Origin: Aureococcus anophagefferens
Taxonomy: Eukaryota; Sar; Pelagophyceae; Pelagomonadales; Pelagomonadaceae
Reading direction: 5' to 3'
Assembly: GCF_000186865.1 (NCBI RefSeq)
Contig: NW_008705566.1
Location: 27,890 to 91,889 of the forward strand
DNA length: 64,000 nt
Shown here: piece after piece, positions 29,327 to 38,502 of the stretch
Layout: each line of letters starts with the position of its first letter
Position numbering within the stretch: the first letter of the stretch is position 1
The notes under the pieces: model-generated
Databases searched by the model: none
What the model was told of the DNA's origin: nothing
The model's input: the letters and a program-made list of their open reading frames with translations, nothing else
Program-made: the position numbers and the translations under genes

Positions 29327-29578
29327 ATGGCCGCCGTGACGCCGGCGATGCTCAACGGCGAGTACGGCGCGGTCTACAAGGCCTGCGCGGAGAAGGACGC
29401 CCAGCTCAAGGTCATCAACGACCAGATCAACGCTCTGGAGCGCCAGAAGGACCTCATCATGGAGGAGTTCGCCAAGAAGTTGAAGGCCTCCGCGGAGGCG
29501 CGCGGCGTCCCCTTCACGGCGCCGCTCACCGGCCCGAAGCGCATCGACAAGGACGAGGAGGCGAAGATGGGGCACTGA
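29327..29578 (+). CDS. Small coiled-coil protein, function unknown
   Basis: 83 residues. Residues about 12-60 form an amphipathic helix with a heptad pattern (YKACAEKDAQLKVINDQINA, then ALERQKDLIMEEFAKKLKAS). A short Pro/Gly tail follows (FTAPLTGPKRIDKDEEAKMG). Composition is balanced and not Arg-rich, unlike the shadow frames around it, which supports coding. There is no signal or membrane segment. It could be a small subunit of a larger complex; no family is recognised. Confidence 0.6.
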   Translation: MAAVTPAMLNGEYGAVYKACAEKDAQLKVINDQINALERQKDLIMEEFAKKLKASAEARGVPFTAPLTGPKRIDKDEEAKMGH

Positions 29579-29733
29579 GGGGGGGCGGTGCGCCGCGTAA
29601 CGTGCCCGCAAACCCGTTTCACGCCGGTTCGAAGCGCGGGATCCGCGCGCGCGCGCGGGGCCGCGCGGCGCGGAAGACCGGCGCGCCTCGGGACCCCGGC
29701 ACGCGCCCCTGCCGTTTAGCCGGAGAAGGGGGC

Positions 29734-30144
29734 CTAGAGGACCTCGTCGTAGGGCGACGGCGCGGCGGTCCGCTTGGGCTTCCGCGTGACGACGGCGCCG
29801 GCGCCGCCGCGCGCGACGTTGCCCCGGAGCGTCGGCTTCGCCGGGAGCCAGCTCTCGAGGCCGCCGCCGGGCTTGGGCTTGCGCGCCCGGTTCGTCGCGC
29901 CGTACTGGGCCGACACGGCGCCGCCGTCCGCGAGCGACGGCCGCGCGACGACGGCGCGCGCGTTCGCCGCGTAGCCGCTGCGCTGGGCGAGCGCCGACGC
30001 GCGCTGGGACGCGGGCACGCCGCTGTTGCGCTTCAGGAACTTGCCGTCGGGCGCGGAGCCCGCGGCCGCGAGCACGCCCGCGCCGGGCCGGTAGATCGCG
30101 TCCGACGCGGACGCGTCCTCCTCGCGCCGCGGCTCGAGGCCCAT
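29734..30144 (-). CDS. Small basic hypothetical protein
   Basis: 136 residues from ATG 30144. It is Ala/Gly/Arg/Ser-rich with a few structured-looking segments (SDAIYRPGAGVLAAAGSAPD, SAQYGATNRARKPKPGGGLE, SWLPAKPTLRGNVARGG) and ends SPYDEVL. The frame is open upstream through a Lys-rich stretch (KKKTKKSQRRPKQPKTALPP, about 30146-30215) with no ATG, so a spliced upstream exon is possible. The short Tyr/Pro/Arg motifs resemble ciliary or cytoskeletal small proteins, but I assign no function. Confidence 0.45.
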   Translation of the reverse strand: MGLEPRREEDASASDAIYRPGAGVLAAAGSAPDGKFLKRNSGVPASQRASALAQRSGYAANARAVVARPSLADGGAVSAQYGATNRARKPKPGGGLESWLPAKPTLRGNVARGGAGAVVTRKPKRTAAPSPYDEVL

Positions 30145-30562
30145 CTTCCTCCGCAGGCCGGGGGGCAGCGCCGTCTTGGGCTGCTTGGGCCTACGTTGTG
30201 ATTTCTTTGTTTTTTTTTTGCATTCGGTCGTGCGCTCGTCGGCGCGGCTCGCGCACCTCGGAATCCGCGTGTCGAGGTCCGAGCCGTGGGAGCAGCGCAG
30301 ACCTGCGGGTGCGTGTCACGGTGGACGCTTCGCGTCGCGGTGCGCACGCACCGCTGCCAGAGGCGCCGTAGTGCTGGAGCGGCCGCGACATGGAGCCGCT
30401 GCGCGGGGCTGCCGCGCTGCTCCGACGCCGACGAGGGGCTGCTGCCCGCCGCTGGACGATTGCAACGACCGAAAGCGGCGCGGCACGTTGACCACGCTGA
30501 GGCTCACGTTGCCCCCCCCCGCTCCGCGGCGCGCGTCCGATGTCGACGATTACGGCGCCCTT
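30145..30562. other. Intergenic space, no recognised gene
   Basis: About 420 bases between the small hypothetical protein and the MgtE-like gene stop, both on the minus strand. It contains a 10-base T run near 30210. It may hold the promoter, or a 5' exon, of the gene at 29734-30144. Confidence 0.4.
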
Positions 30563-31342
30563 CTACAGCTCGCCGCGGTGGCCTCCGCCGCCGGCCGGCG
30601 CGACCTTGAGAACCAGCTGGGCGATGGTGAGGTAGATGACGAGGCCGAGCGCGTCGATGAGCGTCGTCACGGCCGGCGGCGCGACGGTCGCGGCGTCGAA
30701 GCCCGCGGCGTCGAGCGCGAGGGGCACGACGGCGCCGACGACGGCGGAGAGGGCCGTGATGGCGGCGAGGGAGAAGACGACGACGAGGCAGACGCCCCGG
30801 TCGAAGCCCAGCGGCGGCAGCGCGACGGCCGTGAGCGCCGCGAGCTGGACCGCGACGCCGAGGCCGCAGACGAGCTCGCGCGTCGCGACGCGGTAGGCGT
30901 GGCTCCGCGTCGGCACGCGGCCCTTGGCGATGGCGCTGATGATCGCGCCCACGGACATGCCGCCCGCGTTGCCGCCGTGGCCGATGAGGAACGGCACGAA
31001 GAACGCCAGGGACACGTGCTGCGCGAGCGTGTGCTCGTAGCCCTCGAGGATCACCGTGGTCACGCTGAGGAAGACGAGGAAGAGCGCCAGGGCCCGCGCG
31101 CGGGTCAGCGCGAGCGCGAGCGGCGACCGCGTGCCGTCGTCTTCGGCCGGCGCGGGGCCGTGGCCGCCCGCGGCCGGCGCCCGGAGCGCCTTCGCCGCCG
31201 CGGCCTTGAGCTCCGCGTTCTCCTTGCGCAGCTTCTTCACCTCGTCCTCGAACTCGGCGCGCGCGTAGCCGAGGGCCGCCTCGGCCATCTTGCGGTACCG
31301 CGGGTCCGTTGTCTCGGCGTGGACGCCGCCGGTGCGAGCCAT
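30563..31342 (-). CDS. MgtE/SLC41-type divalent cation transporter, membrane domain
   Basis: 259 residues from ATG 31342. A charged helix (DPRYRKMAEAALGYARAEFE, then VKKLRKENAELKAAAA) precedes five transmembrane segments. The MgtE signature is clear: VSLAFFVPFLIGHGGNAGGM (the Asn-Ala-Gly loop of the ion pore) and TVAPPAVTTLIDALGLVIYL (the conserved Pro and Asp of the last helix). It has only the membrane domain; the CBS and N domains of bacterial MgtE are absent, as in many eukaryotic SLC41-like single units, so it should dimerise. Mg2+ is the usual substrate. The frame is open upstream to an ATG at 31531, adding a possible signal peptide (IRVFLLAVVASLEMART), but that would share bases with the start of the divergent neighbour. 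Confidence 0.82.
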   Translation of the reverse strand: MARTGGVHAETTDPRYRKMAEAALGYARAEFEDEVKKLRKENAELKAAAAKALRAPAAGGHGPAPAEDDGTRSPLALALTRARALALFLVFLSVTTVILEGYEHTLAQHVSLAFFVPFLIGHGGNAGGMSVGAIISAIAKGRVPTRSHAYRVATRELVCGLGVAVQLAALTAVALPPLGFDRGVCLVVVFSLAAITALSAVVGAVVPLALDAAGFDAATVAPPAVTTLIDALGLVIYLTIAQLVLKVAPAGGGGHRGEL

Positions 31343-31529
31343 CTCGAGGCTCGCGACGACGGCGAGCAAGAAGACGCGAATGCTGCCGTGCCGTGCGGGC
31401 AGCGGTGAGGCTGCTTGTGGTGCACCGCGCTGTGCAGCAGCGGCCGTCGGCGGCTGTGGCAGGCGTCGCGTCGAGCGAGCGCGAGCGCAAGCACCCCATC
31501 TGATTCGCGCGCGCGCGCGACACCGCCTC

Positions 31530-33692
31530 ATGGCACCACCGTCGCCGCCCGTCGACCGCGCGGCCCTCCTGCGCAACTGGAAGAGCGAGAGCGACGAAAT
31601 CGACGCAGAAATCACCGCCGTCCACAACAACATCGACGCCGAGAACCCACTCGTCCACGCCAAGTGGGTCGCCGGCGAGGACGCGTCGGCCCTCGGCGGC
31701 CGGCTCGACGGCCTGCTGGCGCGGGCCGCCGACGTCGAGCGCCGGGCCGGCGCGCTGACGAGCGTGCTCGACGAGCGCGCGCGGACCCTCGCCGCGGGCG
31801 CGGGCGCCGACGCGGCGGCCGCGGCCGCGGCCGCGGCCAAGTCGCGCGACGGCGCGGCCGCGAGCCGGCGCGCCGCCGCGCGCCTCGCGGCGTCGGCGCG
31901 CGCGCTCGTCTGGGTCGCGCGCGGCGCGGGCGACGACGGCCGCGGCGTCCTCCTCAACGTCCGCGACGACGAAGCCAAGCCGTGGCTCGAGCGGCGCTAC
32001 GCGGCGCGCGCGGCCGCGGCCGCGCCCGGCGAGCCGCTCCTGGCCCTCCTCGCGCGGCGCGGCCGCGCGGCGCCGCCCGCGACGGGGCCCGCGGGCGACG
32101 CGCGGTGGCTCGCGCTCGCCGCGGCTCCCGACGGCGCCGCCGCCGCGGCCGCCGCGCGCGACGGCGCGCTCGAGCAGCGGCTCTGCGCGCTCTGCTACGG
32201 CGCGGGCGACGTCGCCCTCCGCCGGGGCTTCGCGACGGGCGACCAGGACGCCTTCGCGTGCGGCCTCGACGCGCTCCGGTCCTTCGGGTCGCACGCGCGG
32301 CTCGAGGCGTCCGCCAAGGACCTCGCGGCGACGCTCTGGGCGCTCGACGTCGCCGACGGCCTCGAGGCCGAGGGTTTAGGGGCCCGCAACGCGCGCGAGG
32401 TCGCGTCGGCCGTCGACTTCGCCCTGGCCGCCGTCGCGCGGCGCGCGGCCGCGGGCCGCGACGACGCGCGGCTTCGCGTCGCGATCGCGGCGCGCGTCGC
32501 GCGCGTCGCGCACCTCGCGCCGGCGCGCGCCACGTGCTGCCTCGCGGCGCTCGAGGCGGGGGGACACGAGAGCGCCGTCGACTTTGCGCGCGCGCGCGCG
32601 GCCGCGGCCGTCCGCGTCGGCGACCACGCGGGAGCGTTGGAGGAGCTCCGCGGCGTCGAGGGCGCGGGCGCGCCCGTCCACGCGGCGAAGCGGCGGGTCT
32701 ACGCGGACCTCTGGGCGGCGGGCCGGTCCGCGGACGTCGCGGCGCTGCCCCTGTCGCGCCTCGACGAGGTCGCGCTCGCGGACTTCCTCGCGGCGGAGCG
32801 GCGCGCGGGCGACGCCGCGGCCGCGGACTGCGCGGTGTCGCTGCTGCTGCGGCGCCGCCGCCTCGGCGACGCGTTGGGGCTCGCGCCCTACGCGACGTCG
32901 CCGGCCGCCGCCAAGGCGCTGGCCTTCGCGCGGCGCGTCCTCGGCGCGGGCGCGGCGCCGCCGCCGCCGGCCGCGGCGGCGTGCCCCTACTACGCGGCGT
33001 TCTCCGCCGAATCGGACCTCGCGCCGCCGAAGGAAGCCCCGCGGGCGCCCATCGTCAAGACGAACTTCTTCGACGGCGACGTCGCGCCCATCGCCGCCGA
33101 CTACCGCCGCGCCGCGCCCGCCCCGGCGCCCGCCGACGACGCCGCCCGGGCCGCGTCGCCCGTCGCCCCCGCCGCCGCGCCGCCGGCGCCGCCGCCGGCC
33201 GCGGCCTTCTCCTTCGCCAACCCGCCCGCGGCGCCGCCGAGTACGTTCTCCTTTGCGAACCCGCCGGCGCCCGCGGCGCCGCCGAGCACCTTCTCCTTCG
33301 CCAACCCGCCCGCGGCGCCCGCGGCGCCGCCGAGCACCTTCTCCTTCGCCAACCCGCCCGCGGCGCCCGCGCCGCCCTTCGCCCCGGTCTTCGCGGCGCA
33401 GGGCGTCGCGCCCTTCTCCTTCCGCGTCAACGCGCCGACGTCGACCGCGCCCAACGTGCTCCACGCCTCCACCGGCGCCGAGAACAAGGAGCACACCGAC
33501 GACGAGGAGGACGATGAGGAAGACGACGACGACGACGACGACGAGCTCATGCCCCAGGGCGGCGAAGAGGAGGAGGACGAAGAGGAGGACGACGAAGCAC
33601 TCGGCGACCTTGATCGCCAAATTCTCGAAGCCGGGGCCCGTTATATACAAAGCAACGAAGAGGAGGAGGAGGAAGAGGAGGACGACGAGATG

Positions 33693-33727
<35 letters not shown>

Positions 33728-35355
33728 CCCGCTCTTCGACCAGCCGCCGCCCTTTGCGCCGGCGTCGGCGCTCGCGCCCGCGGCCGACGACGGCATGGCC
33801 GTCGACGAGGACGCCATGGACGAGGACGACGACTCCGCCGTCGGCGCGGCGCTCCAGGCCCTCGCGTCGTCGGCGTCGTCGTCGCCGCGGTCCGCCGAGC
33901 CGCCGGCGATGACGTCGCCCATCGACCGCGCCATCGCCGAGGCGCGCGCCGACATCGCGGCCCGCGTCGAGGCCCGCGTCGCGCCCGCGCCCGCGGCCGC
34001 GGCGCCGGCGCCCGCGGCCATGGACGTCGAGGACGACGCGCCCGCGCCTGCGGCGGAGCCGGTGCCCGAGCCCGAGCCGATGGCGGCGGAGCCCGAGCCG
34101 GAGCCGGTCGCGGCGCCCGAGCCCGAGCCGGAGCCGGTCGCGGCGCCCGAGCCCGAGCCGGAGCCGGTGGCGGCGCCCAGCNNNNNNNNNNNNNNNNNNN
34201 NNNNNNNNNNNNNNNNNNNNNNNNNNNNNNNNNNNNNNNNNNNNNNNNNNNNNNNNNNNNNNNNNNNNNNNNNNNNNNNNNNNNNNNNNNNNNNNNNNNN
34301 NNNNNNNNNNNNNNNNNNNNNNNNNNNNNNNNNNNNNNNNNNNNNNNNNNNNNNNNNNNNNNNNNNNNNNNNNNNNNNNNNNNNNNNNNNNNNNNNNNNN
34401 NNNNNNNNNNNNNNNNNNNNNNNNNNNNNNNNNNNNNNNNNNNNNNNNNNNNNNNNNNNNNNNNNNNNNNNNNNNNNNNNNNNNNNNNNNNNNNNNNNNN
34501 NNNNNNNNNNNNNNNNNNNNNNNNNNNNNNNNNNNNNNNNNNNNNNNNNNNNNNNNNNNNNNNNNNNNNNNNNNNNNNNNNNNNNNNNNNNNNNNNNNNN
34601 NNNNNNNNNNNNNNNNNNNNNNNNNNNNNNNNNNNNNNNNNNNNNNNNNNNNNNNNNNNNNNNNNNNNNNNNNNNNNNNNNNNNNNNNNNNNNNNNNNNN
34701 NNNNNNNNNNNNNNNNNNNNNNNNNNNNNNNNNNNNNNNNNNNNNNNNNNNNNNNNNNNNNNNNNNNNNNNNNNNNNNNNNNNNNNNNNNNNNNNNNNNN
34801 NNNNNNNNNNNNNNNNNNNNNNNNNNNNNNNNNNNNNNNNNNNNNNNNNNNNNNNNNNNNNNNNNNNNNNNNNNNNNNNNNNNNNNNNNNNNNNNNNNNN
34901 NNNNNNNNNNNNNNNNNNNNNNNNNNNNNNNNNNNNNNNNNNNNNNNNNNNNNNNNNNNNNNNNNNNNNNNNNNNNNNNNNNNNNNNNNNNNNNNNNNNN
35001 NNNNNNNNNNNNNNNNNNNNNNNNNNNNNNNNNNNNNNNNNNNNNNNNNNNNNNNNNNNNNNNNNNNNNNNNNNNNNNNNNNNNNNNNNNNNNNNNNNNN
35101 NNNNNNNNNNNNNNNNNNNNNNNNNNNNNNNNNNNNNNNNNNNNNNNAGCGCCCGCGCCCGCCGAGGACGCGCCCGCGCCGCGGCGGTCGACGCGCCGCG
35201 CGTCCGCCGCGCCCGCGCCCGCGCGCGCGACGCGGGCCGCTCGCACCCGCGACTCCAACGCGAGCCGGTCGACGAGCCCCCCCAAGCGCACGTCCGGCGC
35301 GGGCGAGATCGACGCGAGCAACATCCTCCCGTCCCGGCGCCGCCGCCGCGAATGA
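31530..35355 (+). CDS. Large acidic protein with FSFANPP repeats, nucleoporin-like; interrupted by assembly gap
   Basis: The start is ATG 31530 (MAPPSPPVDRAALLRNWKSE). A helical N-terminal part (residues 1-70) is followed by an alpha-solenoid-like Ala-rich region to about residue 480 (e.g. LAATLWALDVADGLEAEGL). Four FSFANPP units follow (about 558-620), then FSFRVNAP, long Asp/Glu runs, and PEPEPVAAP repeats into the gap. After the gap the correct frame reads RRSTRRASAAPAPARATRAA and ends EIDASNILPSRRRRRE with TGA at 35353-35355. This does not match the upstream frame number, so the N run is not true length. FxF-type repeats, a solenoid and a basic Arg/Ser tail suggest a nuclear-pore or chromatin protein, perhaps ELYS-like; this is tentative. 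Confidence 0.6.
34182..35147. other. Assembly gap (966 Ns)
   Basis: The run of Ns begins within PEPEPVAAP coding repeats and ends in Pro/Ala coding sequence. The frames on its two sides disagree, so its length is an estimate. Confidence 0.99.
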
Positions 35356-35399
35356 GTGAGTGGCTCTAACGTGGCTTCTTACGACTCGGCTTGCGCGGT

Positions 35400-36275
35400 C
35401 TAGACGTCATGGACGTTGACCATGGTGCCCCGCCTCGATGGCGACGATGCCTTTGGAGACAAGTTGGCCCACACCTTGGGGCTCGCGGCCGGCGCGTGCT
35501 CCGTGCCGTGTTTCCGAACGGTCAGCGCGAGGCTCAGGAGGCTCTGGATCAGGTAGCACGCCGACCCCGAGACGTACATGACAGAGCCCTGGTCGACAGG
35601 TATGCGAGGAGCCATGCCCGTCGTGCATTCGTCGAGCTTCGCCTGGTACAGGAACGAGCCCGCGAAGAAGAGCACGGACCCGAACTGCGTGCAGAAGAGC
35701 GACACCTGGATGAGCCCGCGGCCGTCGCGCTCCGTCGCCGCCTTCGTGAGCACGCCCTCGTGGGCGATGGAGATCGCGTTGAGGTAGCTCGCGAGAACGT
35801 AGAAGGCGCTGCCGACGACGAACGTCGTCGCGCCCCACTGCGAGAAGACGTGCTCCTCCTTCGCGGTGTCGAGCGTATTTTCGAAGCGAGGCTCGTAGAA
35901 TATGCTGCCGACTACGAAGAACGCCGAGCCGAGCATGTAGCACATCTCCTCGAAGAAGAGCTTCAGCTGGTCGTACGCGGCCGCGTCGCGGTACGATTCT
36001 TGCTCGCTCAAATGCGCGCGGTGCTCGAGTACGCCGACGAACGACGTCGCGCCCATGACGAGCGCGCCGCCGAGGAAGCAGTGCGCGCCGATTTTGGAGC
36101 CCCACCAGGGCATCATTTTGAAGAAGCAGAACGACCCGAAGACGAAAGCGAGATTGCAGATGATCGATATCGCGTGGATGGCGTATTCACTTGCATGGCC
36201 ATGGACATCACGCCGCACCGATTTCGTGCTAAACAGGCGCGCGTAGCGACGCGGGCGGAGCTTGACTTGGCGCAT
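35400..36275 (-). CDS. YrhK-like multi-pass membrane protein
   Basis: 291 residues from ATG 36275. Upstream codons to 36389 cross intergenic repeats and are not included. Eight hydrophobic segments form repeated pairs built around a FxxGSxxF motif: LAFVFGSFCFFK, YMLGSAFFVVGSIFYEP, TFVVGSAFYVLASYL, FGSVLFFAGSFLYQ and VMYVSGSACYLIQSLL. This is the pattern of the YrhK family, here duplicated. A loop contains EHRAHLSEQESYRDAAAYDQ. The function of YrhK proteins is not known. The tail is hydrophilic. It is convergent with the nucleoporin-like gene, with 44 bases between the stops. Confidence 0.75.
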   Translation of the reverse strand: MRQVKLRPRRYARLFSTKSVRRDVHGHASEYAIHAISIICNLAFVFGSFCFFKMMPWWGSKIGAHCFLGGALVMGATSFVGVLEHRAHLSEQESYRDAAAYDQLKLFFEEMCYMLGSAFFVVGSIFYEPRFENTLDTAKEEHVFSQWGATTFVVGSAFYVLASYLNAISIAHEGVLTKAATERDGRGLIQVSLFCTQFGSVLFFAGSFLYQAKLDECTTGMAPRIPVDQGSVMYVSGSACYLIQSLLSLALTVRKHGTEHAPAASPKVWANLSPKASSPSRRGTMVNVHDV

Positions 36276-36345
36276 CCCGCTGCTCAGATCGGCGATCAGT
36301 GTCAAAAAAAACAGAGGAGGAGGACCGACGCGCCCCGCTCGCGGA

Positions 36346-36440
36346 CACCACGCCCCAAGAAATCGTACCACGCCCCAAGACACCGTCACCCCTAAAGCCT
36401 CGCGACACCACGCCCCAAGACACCGCCACCCCTAAAACCT
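36346..36440. repeat. Short tandem repeat upstream of the MYND-RING-Sel1 gene
   Basis: ACCACGCCCCAAGA occurs at about 36347, 36367 and 36407. The last two start a 40-base unit (ACCACGCCCCAAGACACCGY, then CACCCCTAAA). It lies in the divergent region between 36275 and 36473. Confidence 0.8.
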
Positions 36441-36472
36441 CCAAACAAGCGACGGTACGCAATCTCTAGACG

Positions 36473-38396
36473 ATGGACGAGCAGAAGAACGAAGCTTTGA
36501 TGGACTGGCAGATCAAGCAACGCGAGTTCGAAGTGAAAAAGGCCCGGGCCAAAGCGCTACAGTTGCGTTTGACGTGTACGATTTGTGGGACGAAACCGAG
36601 AACCTTGCTGAACTGTCCGTGCGGAACTACGCAGTACTGCTCGACCGAGTGCCAGCGAATCGACTGGCGCGAGCGCGGGCACCGTAAAGCGTGCAAGAAG
36701 ATCCGAAACGAGCGCGCGGCGGAGGCGGCGCGGGCGGAGGCGCCGACGCAGCCGCCGGAGGAGGTCGTCTACGGCCCCGCGCCCCGGTCGCACGCCGACG
36801 AGGTCCGCGCGCGCATCGCCGCCGAACACGAGGCGGCCCGGGCGCGGCGCGAGGCGAACCCGGAGCCGGAGCCGGCGAAGTCGGAGCGGTGGGGGTCGCG
36901 GTGCCCGATCTGCATGGAGGACTGGGACGTGAATGCGCAGGACGTGCTTCGCGTCTGTTGCTGCCGGACGGTCTGCCGATCGTGCGAGGATAAGATCGGC
37001 ACCGGCGCGTGTCCCCTCTGTCGCTTACCGTGCGCAGAAAACGATGCGGAAAACCTCGCGCGTCTTCGCCGCCATGTGGAGAACGAGGTGCCCGAAGCGA
37101 TTTGCGGTTTGGGTGACGCGTACAGCGACGGTGCCCTCGGCCTACCCAAATCCGCGAAGAACAGCGTCCTGCCGGCCGTGACAATTTTCGAGAGCTATTG
37201 ACCGGGAAAAGGTTGAAATTCGTTACTGACGCATTTGGTAGGCGAAGAAGTCCGCAAAGCTATTCAAGCGCGCCGTGGAGCTTGGCAACGTGGACGCGAT
37301 GTCAAACCTTGCGCACTTGTACGATAACGGAGAGGGCGTCAAGCTGGACAAGAAGAAGGCGGCGCAGCTGTGGCGCATGGCCGCGGATAGGGGCGACGCG
37401 TCCGCGCAGCAAAACGTGGCGCTCGTGTACTTCAACGCTGGACGATTCGCGGAGGCCATCCGTTTCTACAAGCGGGCCGCGGAACAAGGGCTTTCCGACG
37501 CGCAATACAGCCTCGCCGTCTGCTTCGAACAAGGTAAGGGCACGGAGGTCGACCTCGCCGAAGCCAAACGCTGGTATCGGAAAGGGGTTGATCGCGGAGA
37601 GGCACAGTCTCGGAACAACCTCGCGGGCCTATTAGGCGCGGAAGGACGCCATCGCGAGTCCTTCGAGCTCGTCAAACTCAGCGCTCAACAAGGCTACGCT
37701 GTATCCGAGACGAATCTCGGCCTCTGCTACGAGTTTGGACGTGGTACCTCCAGAAACCCTGAAGAAGCCAGACGCTGTTATGCGTCTGCCGCGGCCAAGG
37801 GCTGCGGGAATGCCGCGGCCGCGCTCGAGCGCATCGACGCGGAGTCGGCCGGCCTCATTCCCCCCCGCGAGACCCCGGCGGCTTATCTAGCGCGGCTTCG
37901 TCACCACGCGGAGGACAAGAACGATCCGGAGGCTCTGACAACCTTGGCGGGAGCGTACCGAGCCGGCAAATTCGGCCTCGTGAAATCGACCACGAAGGCC
38001 GCGGAGCTGTACGAGCGCGCCGCGGAGCTCGGAGAGGTGCACGCGATGGTGAACCTGGGTATGCTGCTGAGGACGGGAGATGGAGTCAATCAGGACCGGG
38101 AGAAGATGTTCCAGCTGTATCGCTCTGCCGCGGACCGCGGCTTCGCTTGGGCGCAATTGAAACTCGGCAGCGAACTGCATCAGGACGGAAAAGATGAGGA
38201 AGCTTTTCCGTTCTTGAAACTGTCAGCAGAACAGGGCAATGCCACGGCCGAGTTGTTCGTCGGATATTATCTGTCGGGGTTATGGCCAGGTGTCCCTCAG
38301 GACCGCGCAGAAGCTATACGCTGGTTCGAGCGCGCGGCCGCCAAAGGCGACGAGGGTGCCATCCGCGCTCTCGCGAGTGAGCTGGTTCGTACTTAG
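36473..38396 (+). CDS. MYND zinc finger - RING - Sel1-repeat protein
   Basis: Exons 36473-37153 and 37242-38396, 611 residues. The MYND finger (35-74) has its ligands: CTICGTKPRTLLNCPCGTTQ, YCSTECQRIDW, then H and C. A RING-like finger follows at about 144-187 (CPICMEDWDV, CCCRTVCRSCEDK, GACPLCRLPC), suggesting E3 ubiquitin ligase activity. At least nine Sel1-like repeats fill the rest (e.g. LAHLYDNGEGVKLDKKKAAQ, YKRAAEQGLSDAQYSLAVCF, WFERAAAKGDEGAI) and should bind partner proteins. The intron falls inside the first Sel1 repeat. Removing one 8-base duplication copy plus the element gives LGLPKSAKKSAKLFKRAVEL, the same length as the later repeat FGLVKSTTKAAELYERAAEL. Codon use is less GC-biased than that of its neighbours. 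Confidence 0.85.
37162..37241 (+). mobile_element. Introner-like element, ~80-bp group, in the Sel1 gene
   Basis: 80 bases (CAGCGTCCTGCC...CGCATTTGGTAG) flanked by a perfect 8-base duplication GCGAAGAA (37154-37161 and 37242-37249). The acceptor is the element end (TTGGTAG). The donor that restores the repeat length is the GC of the first duplication copy, making the intron 37154-37241 (88 bases, phase 0). A GT inside the element (CAGC|GTCC, 37166) is also in phase but would add four residues. Confidence 0.82.
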
Positions 38397-38502
38397 TAAT
38401 ATCTCGCCCACTCTACGGCCCAGGAGGCCTTGCTCGTAGCGACGAAGTAGCGAGCCACCTTGAGCCCGCGACTGTCAGGGGCGAGGGTCACAGTCGTATA
38501 TT

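Noticed and set aside
33480..33740. A less GC-rich stretch between Asp/Glu runs as a possible intron
   Set aside because: It stays in frame (ALGDLDRQILEAGARYIQSN), has no paired splice sites with a duplication, and reads as plausible protein.
35148..35369. Reading the nucleoporin-like gene through the gap to an end in MSEWL
   Set aside because: That frame depends on the arbitrary number of Ns and gives Arg/Ala noise. The alternative frame ending EIDASNILPSRRRRRE is coherent.
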